Assembly: GCA_963693085.1 (NCBI GenBank)
Contig: OY856410.1
Coordinates: forward strand, 885,902,335 to 885,966,334
Source of the DNA: Alisma plantago-aquatica
Taxonomy: Eukaryota; Streptophyta; Magnoliopsida; Alismatales; Alismataceae
Length of the DNA stretch: 64,000 nucleotides
Reading direction: 5' to 3'
Each line of letters starts with the position of its first letter. The first letter of the stretch is position 1. A program made the translations under genes and the position numbers. The notes below the pieces were generated by a model. The model had not been told where the DNA came from and did not search any database. It saw nothing but the letters and a program-made list of their open reading frames with translations. Positions 36,897 to 50,002 of the stretch are shown here, piece after piece.

Positions 36897-37420
36897 TCAT
36901 ACAGACTCCACAAACATGGCAAACTGCTCCCAATTCTCCAAAGTAGCAACAAGTATTTTCAACTCAGCACTCAAGCCTTTATCAAACCGTCTGATTCTCT
37001 CATCATCTATCATCGCCATGTGAGGACAAAACCTTAATAGGTCCATAAACTTAGCTTCATACTCAGTGATGCTCATCGATCCTTGGTGCAGACGCTCAAA
37101 CTGGTTGATCTTCTTGTCTAGATACGTCTTCGGGAAGTATTGGCTGACGAACTCCTGACAGAAAACGTCCCAACAGATCACCTCACCGGGTCGCTTCTCC
37201 TCCTTGATGGCCCACCAGTGGCCAACACTACCTTTCAGAAGGTAGACATCGTGCTTGACTTTGTCTACTTCGGGGATGTCAAGGATCCGGAAGGCCTTCT
37301 CGAGACCTGTCAGCCACATATCTGCATCTACTGGATCAACTGTTCTAGCATAATCCAAAGCTCCGACTTGGTGAAGCTTCTCAAAGGTCTTCCCATACCC
37401 GATGTTTCACCATGGGGAGC
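36897..37420 (-). pseudogene. Gag capsid-like region of D
   Basis: Retrotransposon gag (PF03732-type) region: DPVDADMWLTGLEKAFRILDIPEVDKVKHDVYLLKG, HWWAIKEEK, WDVFCQEFVSQYFPKTYLDKKINQFERLHQGSMSITEYEAKFMDLLRFCPHM, RIRRFDKGL. The open part covers 37358-36897; the N-terminal segment (MGQLMAMMNLMVERL, SFTKSEL) is in another frame near 37400-37500, so a frameshift separates them. In an intact element this protein would form the virus-like particle. It is followed leftward by the zinc knuckle. Confidence 0.9.
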
Positions 37421-37768
37421 CTGTGCTCTTGGCGGAGGCACTAGCAACCTTTCCACCATGAGATTCATCATAGCCATTAACTGCCCCATAAGCTGCTGAT
37501 AGGCAGGGTTTTCAAGAATGGCTGGGTCAAGTTGGGGGACCTAAGGCACCCGATCTTCATGTGCCTGCACTCTTTCTCCATCAACTGATGCAACATCACT
37601 GCTCTCGACAACATGTTCTTCATGGTTTCCAGATATCTTTAAGCTTTATCTTCTGCTGAGGGCAGAAGGTTATTGTAAGAAAATCTGGAAAAATCATAAG
37701 AACAGACACAACCCTAGTCCTAGATCCCTGTAGACTCAGCGAACCTAGAGCTCTGATACCAAACTCAC
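37421..37768 (-). other. 5' leader of D with primer-binding site
   Basis: Non-coding leader between the 5' LTR and gag. Antisense TTTGGTATCAGAGCTC at about 37748-37763 is the tRNA-iMet primer site, a few bases from the LTR edge at 37769. Confidence 0.85.
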
Positions 37769-40700
37769 TGTGACATCCCGCTATCACACATACAACAAAA
37801 TGCCATGAAAACGTGCAAAACTACCATAAACCACATATTACTGAAAACATGGGTTAATTAAAACTGATTGCAGAAAGCAGGTAAAAGAGAACTATCACAT
37901 CCAGATCCTGCAAAGAAACATGTTATATAAATAATTACAAGCCTTGATATATGTCTGCAACTTATAGGAACCAACTGTCTTATCAACACAAGAGTTCATC
38001 ACCTGTTTATACATACGTAATGGGCCACACCAGGCCAACAATAGGATATACAAAGCTACAACATCTATACATCGTGAAACATCATCGAAACACTTCTGAG
38101 GACCTGAGAGTATAGGGATGACTCTAGGACTCTACTACAAAACCACCAAAATAGCAACATATCCATCTCTTGCCTTCTACTGCTCTTCTTGCTGCTCAAC
38201 CACAACCTCACGACCACCACCACATCTAACACGATCACCTAAAAAGGTTGTAAACCAATGGGGTGAGACACACAGTCCCAACGAGAAACATAACTCCCCA
38301 CCGAAACTATAAAACTTCAGAAAAGCTAAAGAAGATAAAGAATAACTGATATAAGTAGATTATATGAGCAACATACTGAGCATGACTTATTTTATTAATA
38401 AACTTACCAAGGTATCCAGGAGGCATATATCCAGATATTCTTATGGAACATGATTGACAAGATAAGCTTTATAGGAACGTATCACAAAACATAAGGAATA
38501 TACAAATAAATGTAAGGTATAATTAGATCAACTACACAAGCAAGGCCTCAACTAATGTTCTGTGTTTTTCCCTAAGCAATATATACTATTCGGCTGGATT
38601 ACGTATCATTATGCCATGAGGAAGTGAGCCGTACTGCTCAAATCCAACCATCAGCTGCGAAGCCCAAGCCGATGCCATACGAGGTCAATGGAAGAGCCGG
38701 ACTCCATGACCTCACCACCTCGTGGTCAGTGCACGAGTGCTAATCAAGTAGGACCACAATCTCATGCTTAGGTGGCCACAACCACAGGGTCAGGCTACCC
38801 TCTGCCTAGCCCACCTTGGTACATGTATCAACGCCAGTGAAACTGAGCCACGAGCCTATTCACTATGATCCATAATCATTGAGCCATGGGCCTATTCACC
38901 ATGCTCTTATCATACATCCTGAGCCATGGGCATGTTCACCATGCCCTATCATATTGAGCCACGAGCCTGAATCCATGCTCTGGAGTCTACAACCGTCTAA
39001 TCCTCCTATTTTCGGCTAGGAGCAACCACACATATTCAATAATATGTGCTTTCGGATTAACCCGCAGGAGAACCCGTTTCACCATCACCAGCTACTAATG
39101 ATGATGGATCTATGGCCAGGGCAAACTGCATGATGAGTTTCACTATAATTAATTAGTATATTTTAGTTGTATTATTGAGGCAACCAAGTTGTAAATCATA
39201 AACAACATTGAGTTACATTATTACTGTCCTTATCACAATATCATGGGATCTCAATCCCTTACCACAAAATGCCACTACCTCTCAAGGCATCATCACCATG
39301 GGATAACAATCCCTTATCTCAACATCAGAGGATAACACCTCAACTAGGCACTCAACCTTTATCAGGTCCACAGACCTTTCTCATCATACTGGTGATACAT
39401 GTTATCTCATCAACAAGGATTACCATCATTCAGTGTTATTCAAACACATATACCTCATAGCTCTTACCTGGCTATGAATTCATCTGATATACCTGCATGG
39501 TTAGTATGCACATCAAGAGAGATAACTCCAATCACCAAACACAGATATGTCTGATTATCATGCTATTAGGGTTGTAGATACACATGTTTGGAACAATCAT
39601 CCATGATCATAATTACAAGAGACATAACGCTGTATTAATTACATTATTGTTGTCAAACCATGAGCATCCACTATGCCATTATCTTATAAACATAACCGTG
39701 TGTCTTATCATCTTATGTAGCATCATATTTAAGTATCAAACATATCACAGTTACCTATCATCCATATTGCATCATCAACATAGGTGCAATTTCAAGATAA
39801 CATATCATCAACTTAGGTTTTCCGGGTTAAGCATAACCCTCACTAAAGGTACCATCTACCCTTACTATAGGTGTGGCGGGTAGCGCCATCCCTCACCCAA
39901 AGGGATATCGAGAAAGGTAACATCCTTCACTAAAAGCCTATCGGCTAGGGCACTTAGCCACACATATCAGTCAACGATGGGGTGCATCCATGCACAAGGG
40001 ATATCAGGCAAACAAAGATGATGTGTATCGTGCAACTGGTCCAGAAGCTGTGTATCGTGCAACCAAGGAACCATGGGCGATATCATAAACAACATTGAGT
40101 TACATCCAACCAAGGCTCACCTCTCAAATCCATGGTGAGAGAAGGGTATTGCCCAAGCAACTAGAGTATAGACTCACCTCTCAACAACCAAGTGAGAGGG
40201 GTTTTTTTTTCTACACCACTAGAGCTCAGACTCACTTCTCTAAACCAAATGGAAGAGAAAGGGGTTTTGCCCAAGAAACCCTAAACTCATGGTTCGGATA
40301 CCAAGGTCAAGAACACATAAACAACATATCCATCATATATTCAACAAGATTAAAGGTACAAACTAGGGTAAGAAACATATCTAACAAGATGCATGGCCAA
40401 TCAAGATGAAACTTAAACATGCAACAAGAAAAGGAAGTAGTATAGCTAGGGTTAGGAGTTATGTAACCCTCCTTAAGCAAGCTACAAGCTCCTAGCACCA
40501 AGCTCCCAAGCTCCAAGCACCACCTTCGGCCACCACAAGAAGAGAAGTAAAGCTCATAACCACCGTGGACAAAGAACAAGTAAGAAGGAGAGGAAGGTGC
40601 TAAGGAAAGAGGGGGAGATGCTCACCACAAGAAGAGAACCAAGACACACTCTAGGGTTCGGCCACCACTAGAGGAAGAAAAAGACTCTAAGAAGATCAGC

Positions 40701-41431
40701 CACCAAGATTGCTCTACCAAGTGTATCGGCCACCAAGCTCATCAAGGAGATGTATCGGCCACCAAAGAAGAAGGGAAGCAACTAAGGAACTAAAGGGATC
40801 CTAAGCAAGAGAAAGGAGATACATATATAGAAGAGGGTGAAGAGGAAACTAAGGCAAGGTCTCACCCAACCTAGGGACACTTGTCCATGGGGCAAAGCCA
40901 CCTACTCATCTCACCACTTCCACATGTCCAAAGCATTTTCCACATGCAAGCAACAAGTACCAAGTGTCCCCAAGGGGGTGACACAAACGATGCAAGGTGG
41001 TGGGGTGTGTGTCGCCCATCATGGCAATCTGTCACACCCACCAACACCCTCCTTGGCCTATATACATGGCCGATACAAGGCACCAAGCTTGGCCGATACA
41101 CCTAGAGCTTGCCCGATACAAGGCCCAACAAAGCAAGGCAAAGCCCAAACAAGGCTCAACAAGGAAAAATAAAGCCCAAGACTACTCAAACAACAAGCCC
41201 AACCCATCCTATCAACCCTAGAGGATGCAAGGAGAGAGAGAGAAACATCTCTCAAGGTGATAAACTTGCATATCAACCCTAAAACTTGGGTCATTTGCAA
41301 GTAGCACCTCCAACTCTCAACAAAGCACAAACAAACCCTAATCACCACTAGAGGTGATTAGCAAGCAACTAAACACAAGGTTTAGGCAAAGTAAACAGGA
41401 TAAGCCCAAAATGAATTGCATGGTTCTTACA
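37769..41431 (-). repeat. Element D 5' LTR (with internal deletion and filler)
   Basis: In + reading it begins TGTGACATCCCGC and ends GGTTCTTACA; 3663 bp. It matches the 3' LTR except that about 720 bp are replaced at 40085-40105 by a short filler copied from 39195-39218 of the same LTR (see findings). Confidence 0.92.
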
Positions 41432-41436
41432 TAGGG

Positions 41437-42444
41437 TTTCATGGTTGAACATGCCAGTCAAGGGGTTATTCACTAAATATTTTCTTTATAGCTCAAAATT
41501 CCTTGTGGTGGTGATTTAGTTCCAAAAACTACCGATTAAATATGAAGAATTGTCTTTTTTACATATCACTATTGTTGAAAATAAATTTAGCAATAAAAGC
41601 TTTGCAATAAAAATTTAAAATTGGTGCCTAAATTGATATGAGAACCAAATTAGCCACCCTCAACAACACAACACATGTACTATCATTCTATGATCATTTC
41701 ATTTCATTTTAGTGAAGGGTCTAATTATTGTAGCACCTAGAAGGACAAACACCCACATCTGTAATATGTAACAATGATAGGGAGAAGGGTCACTTATTAC
41801 ATACAAAAACCCTTATAAGGAACAACATCAACCATTCCACATGTTACTCTTAGTCATAATCTACACGGCCTCATCTCGAGACCTAAGAGAGCTATAAAAT
41901 TATTCAACATTATAGAAAGAGACTTAGGGTTTTCCTATCACTAGCTGGTTTCCAACCATAGTGCCTTCAAAAAAATAAGGTAACCTATATAGTCAACCTA
42001 CTTATATCAATCACTAGATAAACCAAGCATACCAGAGATGAGAGAGGCGAACACTTAAGGAAATCTAGTAAAACTTATAGCTTTCATCAACTAACCTTCA
42101 TGTAAGAGGTCTATCAAGTTCAATGAGGATGGTATACATCTCTTTGATAGAAGGATTTGGGCAGAGCTATGTGAAGGAGCTCCATGTTGAAGGCAAACCA
42201 AGTCTAATCATAACAGAGCTAATTTAGGTCATCACCTTATATTGAGGGAATCATCACAATTCTATAACTTACACTAGAGTTTTATGTTTATTATCCATGT
42301 TTCTCAGTCCTCCTATTGTATGTATTTGAGGCATGCTACAAAAACAACATGAAAAGGATCCAGGCAGGAATTAGGGTTAATCTGATATATGAGTGTTCAA
42401 GTTAGCCTACATCTTAATAATGAATTATCTTCCCAAAAGGTGGG
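41437..42444 (-). other. Element F interior, part 2
   Basis: Non-coding. It begins after D's target duplication TAGGG (41432-41436) and ends at H's target GTGGG (42440-42444). The stretch near 41590-41650 is the reverse complement of G's interior near 14045-14105 (shared TTGGTGCC and GAACCAA), so this is F interior rather than unrelated host DNA. Confidence 0.78.
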
Positions 42445-45400
42445 TGTCACATCCCAATTTTCATGACCAAATTAAAAATTAAGATGGAGTTTTCCTAAAT
42501 GATTATAGTCGAGGGGCTTCTATGAAAAATACCCATAATGGGTGTTCTTATACGAATATAGGATGAGAAAACTTAAAATAAGACTCAAACTCACATTTCA
42601 TTATATATCAATGAATTCATATTAGTCCTCCTTTCTTTTCTCTCTCCTCTAAGGTAGCCGTAAAGCCTAGTAAATGATTAAGGAGGTGACTATGTGATCA
42701 TTGAATGAGAAATGCTCGAAATCATGACTCTAGGATGCAATATTAGGAGTCTTTTCAAATTGCATTACCTTTAATGCATTAATATGGATGTTAATAGTCA
42801 ATATAAAAATTTTGGGCTTAAATGTGTACAAAAATGTGATTTAATGGCATATGAATATTCTAGACTTTCAATTTTACATATGGTTAAAACTTTCGAGTCA
42901 TTATGACCATGTTTGACCCTCCAATTAAATTTAGAAAGGTTTAAATATAGTTTTACTATAGAATCAGTCGAAATTACCTTAACTACATCCTTTTCCTAAA
43001 GTCCAGCCCTTGAAATTACTGTCACGCGTGACACCTCATCACTTTCCTATTTACACGGACTCATCCGACTATCCAATGATGATCTGACGACAACACAGTC
43101 GTCTCCCTCCTCCATTTCTTTCATGAAACCGAAGCCAGTGTTCAACGCTGCCCTTCCACGACCCGATCTCCCTCCTCTCTACTTATTTCCCCAAAATTAT
43201 TCCTCCTACAGGTTCGTCTCTCTCTCCCATATCAAACAAACCCTAGCAGATCCCTCTCTTGTGGTCTGTGGAGAAACGCCCAAAAAGGGATCGACCCTCC
43301 ACTCCTCACAGAGTTGCAGCCGCCAAGATGGTCTGTAACCATCATCCTCCCTATTCTCTTCTCTATCGTTTGCCTATATCTCCCCGAACCCCCCTGATAA
43401 CTGCTCCAGCAGTGGGGTCGTCACCTTCCCCAAGGAGACCAGCAATGCCGCCCCTACATCTAGCGCACCGTCAGGTCCGGCTGGGAGGAGACCACCGGCA
43501 GCCAGCAGGCGCTGCTAGCAACAGCCACCCTTGCCGCCCATTGCCAGGACGGAATGAAGGGGATCCGATGCCCTTGCCGCCTACACCGCCGAGTCGCTTC
43601 CCCGTGGCTGCAACAGGTGCAGTGTCGGCGGGAAGCAGGAGTAGAGGTACTCTACTTCGTCCCCTATTTCGTACAGGGATCGCGTGAAGACCCCGATCGG
43701 GCAGCAGCGAACGAACGGCTGGGCCCAAATCTGTAATTGGTCCTGGGTCCCAAGTGCCCAAGAAGGAAGTCGACCCAACTGCATGCCCCTGACCTGGAAG
43801 ATGCAGACGTGTGTGAGCCGTTGGATCGCACTCCGAGGGCTACGACCTCTCACATGATAACATTGTAATGGTGTATCCTTTCTCTATAGATTGGTTATAA
43901 AACTTCTAAATTGGATATGTCTCTCACCCATTGGCCAAATCCAGTGAACCAATATATCAAATCAATCCTCTTGAAAAGATCTACAACTTGGTCATGATTT
44001 CTGGACCTGAATATGATCCTAGTTCTCCTATTTTTCCAAAAATGCTCTCTTTTGATCTTCTTAACATATTTAATGCAATGTTATAATGAAGTTTGGAACT
44101 GTGATGCATATATATAACCACTGAAGCATCGAATCAGTAACTCTAATGTCTTAGTAGACCTAATGAAGGTTCTCTTCTCCCTATTGCTCATAAATGACTC
44201 CTTTTGTACATATGTGACCATATTGGACTATAATGATGTACATTGCCCTTTTATGCTAATCTTGTCACTTATTGATGAACCAATGTTTAATCAACTTTAA
44301 ATTAGTGATATATGTCTCTCTTTGACTCTAATATCAGTCCATAATATGCCCCTTTACATGGTTGGTTCTTTTGACACATAATTGCATGTATGATTGAATG
44401 TTGGTAACCCACATTGGTGGTTTGATCCCTAGACCCTAGTGGACCTCACCTCACTTTATATGTGGTTCTTATGTTCTATTCTTGTTTACCTAAACCATTA
44501 TTTATGCTTGGATCCCTGTTTTGTTTGGATCATAACCATGTATGCTCTATTGTGAGTCTTTTGACCCTAGAATGCATGACTATGCCTTAAATCTTGAAAT
44601 AAGCATATAAGGTGCATGGAACGCCTTAATGGCATGACACTTGGACCACACCCACATGATGGACTCTAAATCAGTATAAGGTCATCAAATTTACAAATAA
44701 GCAACTTGTAGCCTAACTTGGCCAAAACCCTTAAAATGAAGATAGTTAGGGTAAATGATGAGAATCTAATGCATGTATACAATCTTGTTGTTAATCAGGT
44801 TTGGCATGTAGCTAGATGATGAAGGATGAGTTAGATTAAGAATTTCTGAACAAGGTAAGCATGCCTTGCATATTTGGTACAAGTATTTTGATTTATTGGT
44901 TGTTATCTATGATTATGCACCTTAGATGTTTTTATGGAATGTGAGTGTTTTCTCAAGATGATATCATGTATATTTCTCTTTGCTTGATCGATTGCTTATG
45001 GCCTATAGTAAAAACTTTTATTGTGCTTATTGATTATGAATTAAAGATTAATGGATCATGTTAAAGAAGGGGAAACCCTATTATGGTTTATGAGGGAGAA
45101 ATCCCATTATGATTCAAGGGGAGAAATCCCATCATGTTAAAAGTCAATGATCATGTTAATGTTAATGCTAATGTTAATGATAATGTTAATGCTATTTTAG
45201 GGATCAAGTTAAATGGAATTGAACTATCTTTTATATGCTCTCGAATCATGGACCTTAAGGGGTCGTCAAGGGCTTTCCTAGCATCAAGGGCTTTCCTAGC
45301 AATCATGTGCTCCTAAGGGGGCATCATAGAGGGTTGCATATATTTACTATTCAATTCAACATGCAAATTATGAATCATGAATGCTTAATAAAAATCCATG

Positions 45401-45857
45401 TTAAGGTTTATGTCAAGTATGTCAAGTCATTATTTTATCATGTCATGTCATATTTACATTTATGTCATATAAAGTGCCAAATACCGCTTACTGACGTGTT
45501 GTATGTTTTGCATGATTGGGGACGCGATGTCCGCGGGACGTGGAGCAAGTAAAGGATAAAATGAGAAATCAAGATTAGGAGACCTTCAAGATTTGCCTGG
45601 TGGGGTGCCATTTACCTAGATGATCCACAGATCTAGAAGCCATGTTTACCATGTTTAGTTATGTCACCAAGTAAATGAGATATCATGAATGTTTATGATG
45701 TAGTTTTCTTTTACCAAGAACTATGTATGAATCATTTTATATCGATGCAAAGTGTTTATTTACTTTAATTGCAATGAATAGCATTTTGTGACACCCCCCT
45801 TGCGTAAAGAGCTTCCGCTCAGTGATATCTACATGTTGTGAAAAGTGGGGTGTTACA
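42445..45857 (+). repeat. Element H LTR-A
   Basis: 3413 bp, TGTCACATCCC...GTGTTACA. It contains a GC-rich, CT-rich leader-like island (about 43015-43870, with AAACCCTAG), a three-unit GAGAAATCCCATNATG-type repeat near 45066-45135, a GTTAAT-like hexamer run (about 45153-45193) and a doubled GGGCTTTCCTAGCATCAA near 45266-45303. Confidence 0.93.
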
Positions 45858-46608
45858 ATATGGTAGCAGAACAATTTTGGTAAATGACCACTAGGAAAAC
45901 ATGATTCTCATCGTCAAACCTAGAGTGAAGATGTATGGTCATGGTTTAGGAATAGATTCCCAAGGATATATGTTATACCATAGAATGACTAGAGGAGATA
46001 TGACGAGGATAGAAGAATATCTAGTTAGATCTCAAGTATCAACCTACCCTAACTAATGGGATAACCTCTCCTTTCTCATTGGTTTGGCCAGCCAAATGAG
46101 ACTTGAAGAGGAATGCCATGAGCATGAGACCGTATATGCACTTCTCCTTTCTCACTAGTAAGTGAGTGAGAGGTAGCATGTTAAGATCCCACATCTCTGG
46201 GTATGTGTCTGATCACCACATATCTAGATATGTAGGAAGCACATAAAAACTTGAGGGCAGATAGTCACTTATGCCTAATGTTAGGAAGTTATGACAAGTT
46301 GTAAGTAAGTGCCCTAAGTGTAAAGATGTGATTGGTTTCATAAAACCTTAGGTATGAGTCAGAGACATGAGGAGTAAGATAATAGATTATTCATGCTCAC
46401 ATAAGTAATGTATAAAACTAAGATGTCCTATGTTACATAACCCTTTTCATGCAAAATTTTCAACATATATGGACCTTTTTATGAAATACTTTTTCCTTCA
46501 TTCAAATATAATATTCAAGCTTTCATTAAATAAAGGAGTAACAAAAATCTAAGGTGGGTAGTACCCTAGAAAATTTCGGGGATGAAATTTGCTCAAGGTG
46601 GGTAGAAT
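45858..46608 (+). other. Element H interior-A
   Basis: 751 bp, non-coding. The primer site at 45861-45872 is mutated (TGGTAGCAGAAC instead of TGGTATCAGAGC). It ends with TTTCGGGGATGAAATTT and the polypurine-like AAGGTGGGTAGAAT just before LTR-B. Closely matches interior-B. Confidence 0.9.
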
Positions 46609-49600
46609 TGTCACATCCCAATTTTCATGACCAAATTAAAAATTAAGATGGAGTTTTCCTAAATGATTATAGTCGAGAGGCTTCTATGAAAAATACCCAT
46701 AATGGGTGTTCTTATACGAATATAGGATGGGAAAACTTAAAAGAAGACTCAAACTCATATTTCATTATATATATCAATGAATTCATATTAGTCCTCCTTT
46801 CTTTTCTCTCTCCTCTAAGGTAGCCGTAAAGCATAGTAAATGGTTAAGGAGACTATGTGGTCATTGAATGAGAAATACTCGAAATTATGACTCTAGGATG
46901 CAATATTAGGAGTCTTTTCAAATTGCATTACCTTTAATGCATTAATATGGATGTTAATAGTCAATATAGAAATTTTGGGCTTAAATGTGTAAAAAAATGA
47001 GATCTAATGGCATAAGAATATTCTAGACTTTCAATTTTACATATGTTTAAAAATTTCGAGTCATTATGACCATGTTTGACCCTCCAATTAAATTTAGAAA
47101 GGTTTAAATATAGTTTTACTATAGAATCAGTCGAAATTACCTGAACTGCATCCTTTTCCTAAAGTCCAGCCCTTGCAATTACTGTCACGCGTGACACCTC
47201 GTCACTTTCCTATTTATGCGGACTCATCCGACCATCCAATGACGATCTGACGACAACACGGTCATCTCCCTCCTCTGTTTCTTTCGTGAAACCGAAGCAA
47301 GCGTTCGACGCTGCCCTTCCACGGCCCGATCTTCCTCCTCTCTACTTATTTCCCTGAAATTATTCCTCCTACAGGTTCGTCTCTCTCTCCCATTTCAAAC
47401 AAACCCTAGCAGATCCCTCTCTTGTGGTCTGTGGAAAAATGCCCAAAAAGGGCTCGACCCTCCTCTCCTCACAGAGTTGCAGCCGCCAAGATGGTCTGTA
47501 ACCATCATTCTCCCTATTCTCTTCTCTATCGTCTGCCTATATATCCCCGACTCCCCCTGATAACTGCTCCAGCAGTGGGGTCGTCACCTTCCCCGAGGAA
47601 ACCAGCAACACCGCCCCTACATCTGGCGCGCCGTCAGGTCCGGCTGGGAGCAGACCGCCGGCAGGCACTGCTAGCAACGACCACCCTTGCCACCCATTGC
47701 CAGGATGAAATGAAGGGGACCCGACGCCCTTGATGCCCACACCGCCGAGTCGCTTCCCCGTGGCTGCAGAAGGTGCAGCGTCGGCGGGAAGCAGGAGCAG
47801 AGGTGCTCTGCTTCGTCCCCTGTTTCGCACAGGGATCGCGTGAAGACCCCGATCGGGCCAGCAGCGAACGAACGGCTGGGCCCAAATCTATAATTGGGCC
47901 TGGGTCCCAAGTGCCCAAGAAGGAAGTCGGCCCAACTGTGCACCCCTAACATGGGAGATGCAGCCGTGTGTGAGCCGTTGGATTGCACTCCGAGGGCTAC
48001 CATCTCTCGCATGATAACATGGTAATGGTATATCCTTTCTCTATAGATTGGTTATAAAACTTCTAAATTGGATATCTCTCTCACCCATTGGCCAAATCCA
48101 GTGAACCAATATATCAAATCGATCCTATTGAAAAGATCTACAACTTGGTCATGGTTTCTGGACCTGAATATGATCCTAGTTCTCATATTTTTCCAAAAAT
48201 GCTATCTTTTGATCTTCTTAACATATTTAATGCAATGTTATAATGAAGTTTGGAACTTTGATGCATATATATAACCACTAAAGCATTGAATCAGCAACTC
48301 TAATGTCTTAGTAGACCTAATGAAGGTTCTCTTCTCCCTATTGCTCATAAATGACTCCTTTTGTACATATGTGACCATATTGGACTATAATGATGTACAT
48401 TACCTTTTTATGCTAATCTTGTCACTTAATGATGAACCAATGTCTAATCAACTTTAAATAAGTGATATATGTCTCTCTTTGACTCTAATATCGGTCCATA
48501 ATATGCCCCTTTACATGGTTGATTCTTTTGACACATAATTGCATGTATGATTGAATGTTGGTAACCCACATTGGTGGTTTGATACCTAGACCCTAGTGGA
48601 CCTCACCTCACTTTATATGTGGTTCTTATGTTCTATTCTTGTTGACCTAAACCATTATTTATGCTTGGATCCCTGTCTTATTTGGATCATAACCATGTAT
48701 GCTCTATTGTGAGTCTTTTGACCCTAGAATGCATGACTATGCCTTAAATCTTAAAATAAGCATATAAGGTGCATGGAATGCCTTCATGGCATGACACTTG
48801 GACCACACCCACATAATGGACTCTAAATTAGTATAAGGTCATCAACTGTACAAATAAGCAACTTGTAGCCTAACTTGGCCAAAACCCTTAAAATGAAGAT
48901 AGTTAGGGTAAATGATGAGAATCTAATGCATGCATACAATCTTGTTGTTAATCAGGTTTGGCATGTGGCTAGATGATGAAGGATGAGTTAGATTAAGAAT
49001 TTCTGAATCAGGTAAGCGGGCCATGCATATTTGGTACAAGTATTTTGATTTATTGGTTGTTATCTATGATTATGCACCTTAGATGTTTTTATGGAATGTG
49101 AGTGTTTTCTCAAGATGATATCATGTATATTTCTCATTGCTTGATTGATTGCTTATGGTCTATAGTAAAAACTTTTATTATGATTATTGATTATGAATTA
49201 AAGATTAATGGATCATGTTCAAGAAGGGGAAACCCTATTATGGTTTATGAGGGAGAAATCCCATTATGATTCAAGGGGAGAAATCCCATCATGTTAAAAT
49301 TCAATGATCATGTTAATGTTAATGCTAATGTTAATGCTATTTTAATGATCAAGTTAAATGGAATTGAACTAGCTTTTATATGCCCCCGAATCATGGACCT
49401 TAAGGGGTCGTCAAGGGCTTTCCTAGCATCAAGGGCTTTCCTAACAATCATGTGCTCCTAAGGGGGCGTCATATAGGGTTGCATATATTTACTATTCAAT
49501 TCAACATGCAAATTATGAATCATGAATGATTAAGAAAAATCCATGTTAACGTTTATGTCAAGTATGTCAAGTCATTCTTTTATCATGTCATGTCATATTT

Positions 49601-50002
49601 ACTTTTATGTCATATAAAGTGCCAAATATCGCTTACTGACGTGTTGTATGTTTTGCATGGCTGGGGACGCAATGTCCGCATGACTTGGAGCAAGTAAAGG
49701 ATAAAAAGAGAAATCAAGATTAGAAGACCTTCAAGCTTTTCCTGGTTGGGCACCATTTACCTAGATGATCCAGAGATCTAGAAGCCATGTTTACCATGTT
49801 TAGTTATGTCATCAAGTAAATGAGATATCATGAATGTTTATGATGTAGTTTTCTTTTACCAAGAACTATGTATGAATCAATTTATATCAATGCAAAGTGT
49901 TTATTTACTTTAATTGCAATGAATAGCATTTTGTGACACCCCCGTTGCGTAAAGAGCTTCCGCTCAGTGATATCTACATGTTGAGAAAAGTGGGGTGTTA
50001 CA
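46609..50002 (+). repeat. Element H LTR-B (middle)
   Basis: 3394 bp with the same ends as A and C, serving at once as 3' LTR of the left unit and 5' LTR of the right unit. The GC-rich island is at about 47160-48010. It has fewer GTTAAT-like hexamers than LTR-A (49310-49339). Confidence 0.93.

Larger units (their letters stand above)
20779..41431 (-). mobile_element. Element D: decayed chromovirus (Ty3/Gypsy, Tekay/Del-like)
   Basis: Full-length element transcribed leftward: 5' LTR 37769-41431, primer site 37750-37761, then gag, zinc knuckle, protease, RT, integrase and chromodomain, then 3' LTR 20779-25157. Target duplication TAGGG is perfect (20774-20778 and 41432-41436). The domain order PR-RT-(RH)-INT-chromodomain and the protein signatures place it among chromoviruses, most like the Tekay/Del lineage. 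It is inactive: stops and frameshifts throughout, protease Asp changed, RNase H missing, and interrupted by E between RT and integrase. Confidence 0.93.

Noticed and set aside
43471..43853. Antisense open frames in the H LTR islands (also 47537-48012, 51841-52071)
   Set aside because: Frames break differently in the three LTRs; probably a consequence of GC-rich sequence.
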